A DNA stretch of 7,338 nucleotides, taken from contig JAICEV010000171.1 of assembly GCA_025923975.1 (NCBI GenBank), positions 1 through 7,338 of the forward strand, given 5' to 3'. A program made the translations under genes and the position numbers. Below are positions 5,585 through 7,338 of this stretch, in pieces. Within the stretch, counting starts at the first letter, position 1; the number at the start of each line of letters is the position of its first letter. The DNA comes from Propionibacteriaceae bacterium (GTDB lineage Bacteria > Actinomycetota > Actinomycetes > Propionibacteriales > Propionibacteriaceae). The notes below the pieces were generated by a model that saw nothing but the letters and a program-made list of their open reading frames with translations, searched no databases and was not told the DNA's origin.

Positions 5585-5823
5585 GGGGCACCGACGAGGG
5601 GGGTGCACTGAGCTGGCAAGAGCGCGCACTGTGCGCGCAAACCGATCCAGAAGCGTTCTTCCCTGAGAAGGGCGGGTCGACGCGTGAGGCGAAGAAGGTG
5701 TGTTTGTCCTGCGAAGTGCGCGGGGAGTGCCTCGAGTACGCGTTAGCCAACGATGAACGCTTCGGCATCTGGGGCGGACTCAGTGAACGGGAGCGTCGAA
5801 AGCTCAAGAAGCGGGCTGTGTAG
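5572..5823 (+). CDS. whiB2: WhiB-family iron-sulfur transcriptional regulator, WhiB2/WhmD type
   Basis: This 83-residue protein is a small actinobacterial transcription factor that binds a [4Fe-4S] cluster and works with the primary sigma factor. The four cluster ligands are Cys21, Cys44, Cys47 and Cys53 (C-x22-C-x2-C-x5-C). The turn motif GIWGG is at 65-69, followed by the basic DNA-contact tail ERERRKLKKR. The blocks WQERALCAQTDPEAFFPEKG and GSTREAKKVC match the WhiB2/WhmD (mycobacteria) and WhiB (Streptomyces) branch rather than WhiB1 or WhiB3. Members of that branch control septation and sporulation or cell division. The ATG at 5572 follows an in-frame stop and an AGGAGG, so the start is firm. 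The gene has its own tandem promoters, a long leader and a strong terminator, so it is probably monocistronic. Position near cofD and cofE agrees with the order known in mycobacteria (whiB2 beside fbiA-fbiB). Confidence 0.96.
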   Translation: MYELRGTDEGGALSWQERALCAQTDPEAFFPEKGGSTREAKKVCLSCEVRGECLEYALANDERFGIWGGLSERERRKLKKRAV

Positions 5824-5864
5824 TCGAGACGCACTGTCGACCACTTAGCCAATTCGCGTAAAGT

Positions 5865-5894
5865 AAGGGGCCGCCCAACCGGGCAGCCCCTTTT
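5865..5894 (+). terminator. Intrinsic terminator of whiB2
   Basis: GGGGC-C-GCCC (5867-5876) pairs with GGGC-A-GCCCC (5881-5890) around an AACC loop, with one C/A mismatch. AA (5865-5866) pairs with the first two bases of the TTTT tail (5891-5894). This is a textbook rho-independent terminator 43 bases after the whiB2 stop. Confidence 0.9.
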
Positions 5895-5940
5895 ACGTGT
5901 TGCGGGGTCCGATTGGTATCGGGGGGTTGCACAGGATCTG

Positions 5941-7338
5941 ATGGATAGTCACATCACCCTGGGCGGTTCGTACCAGGACCGACCAGGAGGCTCCGGTGCC
6001 TGGTCTGGGCTGATGCCGGTTGACGTCGAGGATTTGGCATTCGACGAGAATCCCTGGGCCTGGGCAGATTACGTCGACGGTAACGAGACCGAACGGGTTG
6101 ACGTTTCGCGAGCCCAGGTGATGGCCGTCCTTGTCACCCTCGACGCGGCACGTTGGCTGCCGGCGACCCTGGAGGCTCTCGCCAAGCTGATTACGCGACC
6201 GACCAGGCTGATTGCGATTGACAATGAGAGCACCGATGCCACCAGAACGCTATTGGACGACGCGTACCACCACGGCTTGCTGGACGCGGTCTATGAAGGA
6301 AAGCGGGAGTTCGGGTTCGGCGCGGCAGTAAAGGCGGCTCTGCAGCTCGATGCCGCCGACTTGCAAGAAGACGCAGACACGATCGGCTTTCGCGCGGTGT
6401 CGGCACACGACACGCACTGGTTGTGGCTACTGCACGATGATGCCGAGCCCGCGCCTGATGCGCTTTATCAGCTGCTGGCGCATGTGACCATCGATCCGAG
6501 TGTCGACCTGACAGGCCCAAAGCTGCTGCTGCCGCGACACCGGCACGGCGGCCAGCCGATCAGCGAGATCGGGGTCAGTATTTCTGGCACCGGTCGTCGC
6601 GAGCTCGACCTTGAAAACGACGAGATCGACCAGGGGCAACGCGACGAACCCCAAGAAAGGCTGGGCGTCTCGACCTGCGGCATGCTCGTTCGAACCGCCG
6701 TCTGGGAGCAACTCGACGGTCTGGACCCAGTCCTTCCCGTCTTCCGGGACGGCGTGGAATTTGGCTGGCGGGCCCATCTCAACGGCTACAGCGTGGTGAC
6801 TACGCCGAAGGCCCAGATCACCCACCGCCAGGTGGGCCGCGCCGGGCTTCGTCCCGGCGGTCTGACAGGTCGACGGCCGGGCAAGCTTGACCGACTGCTC
6901 GGCATGCTTGTGGTGGCCGGTCACGCCCCGCGCAAGTCGCTGCCCCTAGTGTGGCTGCGCTTGGTCTGGAGCTGCCTGGTGCGCGCAGTGGGCTACTTGA
7001 TCGGCAAGGTGCCGGGCCGGGCACTCGACGAGATGATGGCACTGGGCTCCTTCGTCGCTCATCCAGGTCGACTACGCGATCTGCGCAGGCGGACGGCTGC
7101 CATAGACCCGACGCCAGGAACCCGTGACGTCGTTGAGTCCTTGCGACCGCCGTGGTGGAGCGGGCTGCGGGTTGGACTGGATGCGCTGACCGGTGCCGCG
7201 TCCGAGCGCTACCGCTCAGTGGCGGGTGACTCGGACGTGGCTTCGATCGACGAGCTGACCGGCGACGACTTCAGCTCGGCGGCCGATGACCGCCCGAAGA
7301 ACCTTTGGCTCAGCCCAGCAGCCATCACCACAGCCGTC
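5941..7338 (+). CDS. Glycosyltransferase family 2 (GT-A fold), partial at the right edge
   Basis: The frame stays open from the ATG at 5941 to the window edge (466 codons), so the C-terminus is missing. After about 60 acidic N-terminal residues comes a GT-A domain: MAVLVTLDAARWLPATLEAL from 61, IDNESTDAT at 93-101 (sugar-nucleotide binding), HDDAEP at 165-170 (the metal-binding DxD-like motif), FRDGVEFGWRAHLNGYSVV from 268 (acceptor side and catalytic-base region), then ITHRQ. Residues 333-355 are hydrophobic and may touch or cross the membrane. It likely adds a sugar to an envelope glycan or lipid-linked intermediate; donor and acceptor cannot be read. A weak ribosome site (AGGA, four bases before the ATG) supports 5941; ATG 6013 or GTG 6118 are alternatives if the acidic stretch is not translated. 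Large multi-domain membrane glycosyltransferases occur in actinobacteria, so the full protein may be much longer. Confidence 0.85.
   Translation, partial: MDSHITLGGSYQDRPGGSGAWSGLMPVDVEDLAFDENPWAWADYVDGNETERVDVSRAQVMAVLVTLDAARWLPATLEALAKLITRPTRLIAIDNESTDATRTLLDDAYHHGLLDAVYEGKREFGFGAAVKAALQLDAADLQEDADTIGFRAVSAHDTHWLWLLHDDAEPAPDALYQLLAHVTIDPSVDLTGPKLLLPRHRHGGQPISEIGVSISGTGRRELDLENDEIDQGQRDEPQERLGVSTCGMLVRTAVWEQLDGLDPVLPVFRDGVEFGWRAHLNGYSVVTTPKAQITHRQVGRAGLRPGGLTGRRPGKLDRLLGMLVVAGHAPRKSLPLVWLRLVWSCLVRAVGYLIGKVPGRALDEMMALGSFVAHPGRLRDLRRRTAAIDPTPGTRDVVESLRPPWWSGLRVGLDALTGAASERYRSVAGDSDVASIDELTGDDFSSAADDRPKNLWLSPAAITTAV

Noticed and set aside
6427..6924. A 165-codon minus-strand frame inside the glycosyltransferase gene.
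   Set aside because: It overlaps the conserved GT-A motifs on the other strand and has no recognisable domain or ribosome site.
1..7338. CRISPR arrays, tRNA or rRNA genes, insertion sequences, toxin-antitoxin or defence modules.
   Set aside because: No regularly spaced repeats, tRNA-like folds, transposase motifs or paired small toxin genes were seen on either strand.

Overview
The window comes from a high-GC Gram-positive bacterium (Actinomycetota). Three things point there: a WhiB-family iron-sulfur regulator close to WhiB2/WhmD of mycobacteria and WhiB of Streptomyces, two genes of coenzyme F420 biosynthesis, and GC-rich coding sequence with frequent GTG starts and TAnnnT -10 boxes placed exactly for leaderless transcripts. 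I cannot assign a genus. The ligase CofE lacks the C-terminal nitroreductase domain of mycobacterial FbiB, which argues against Mycobacterium itself.

Layout, left to right. Positions 1-515 hold the remains of two genes placed head to head: the C-terminal part of an F420-type (DUF385/Ddn-like) oxidoreductase on the minus strand, joined at about 198/199 to a TetR-family regulator fragment on the plus strand that has lost both its DNA-binding domain and its C-terminal end. Positions 574-1653 encode GDP-mannose pyrophosphorylase (manC), with a -10 box placed for a leaderless transcript. A 44-bp near-perfect inverted repeat (1671-1714) separates manC from a convergent minus-strand operon, read 4468 to 1733: cofD (fbiA), cofE (fbiB) and a membrane-anchored DUF3105 protein. 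cofD and cofE overlap by ATGA, and the DUF3105 ribosome binding site overlaps the cofE stop codon.

Divergent from cofD is an unrecognised four-helix membrane protein with a Pro/Gln-rich tail (4565-5308), again with a leaderless-type -10 box. Then come a 263-bp gap with overlapping tandem promoter candidates and a foldable leader, whiB2 (5572-5823), a canonical intrinsic terminator (5865-5894), and the first 466 codons of a family 2 glycosyltransferase that runs off the right edge.

How the genes fit together: ManC makes GDP-mannose, the donor or precursor for mannosylated envelope polymers, and the glycosyltransferase at the other end probably acts on envelope glycans. CofD and CofE carry out late steps in making F420, the cofactor used by the family to which the broken oxidoreductase belongs. 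WhiB2-type proteins control septation and development. The window looks like a conserved actinobacterial housekeeping neighbourhood with a deletion or rearrangement scar at its left end. I saw no CRISPR array, tRNA, rRNA, insertion sequence or obvious novel defence system. The most interesting signals are the double-ended gene scar, the whiB2 leader and the missing FbiB reductase domain.
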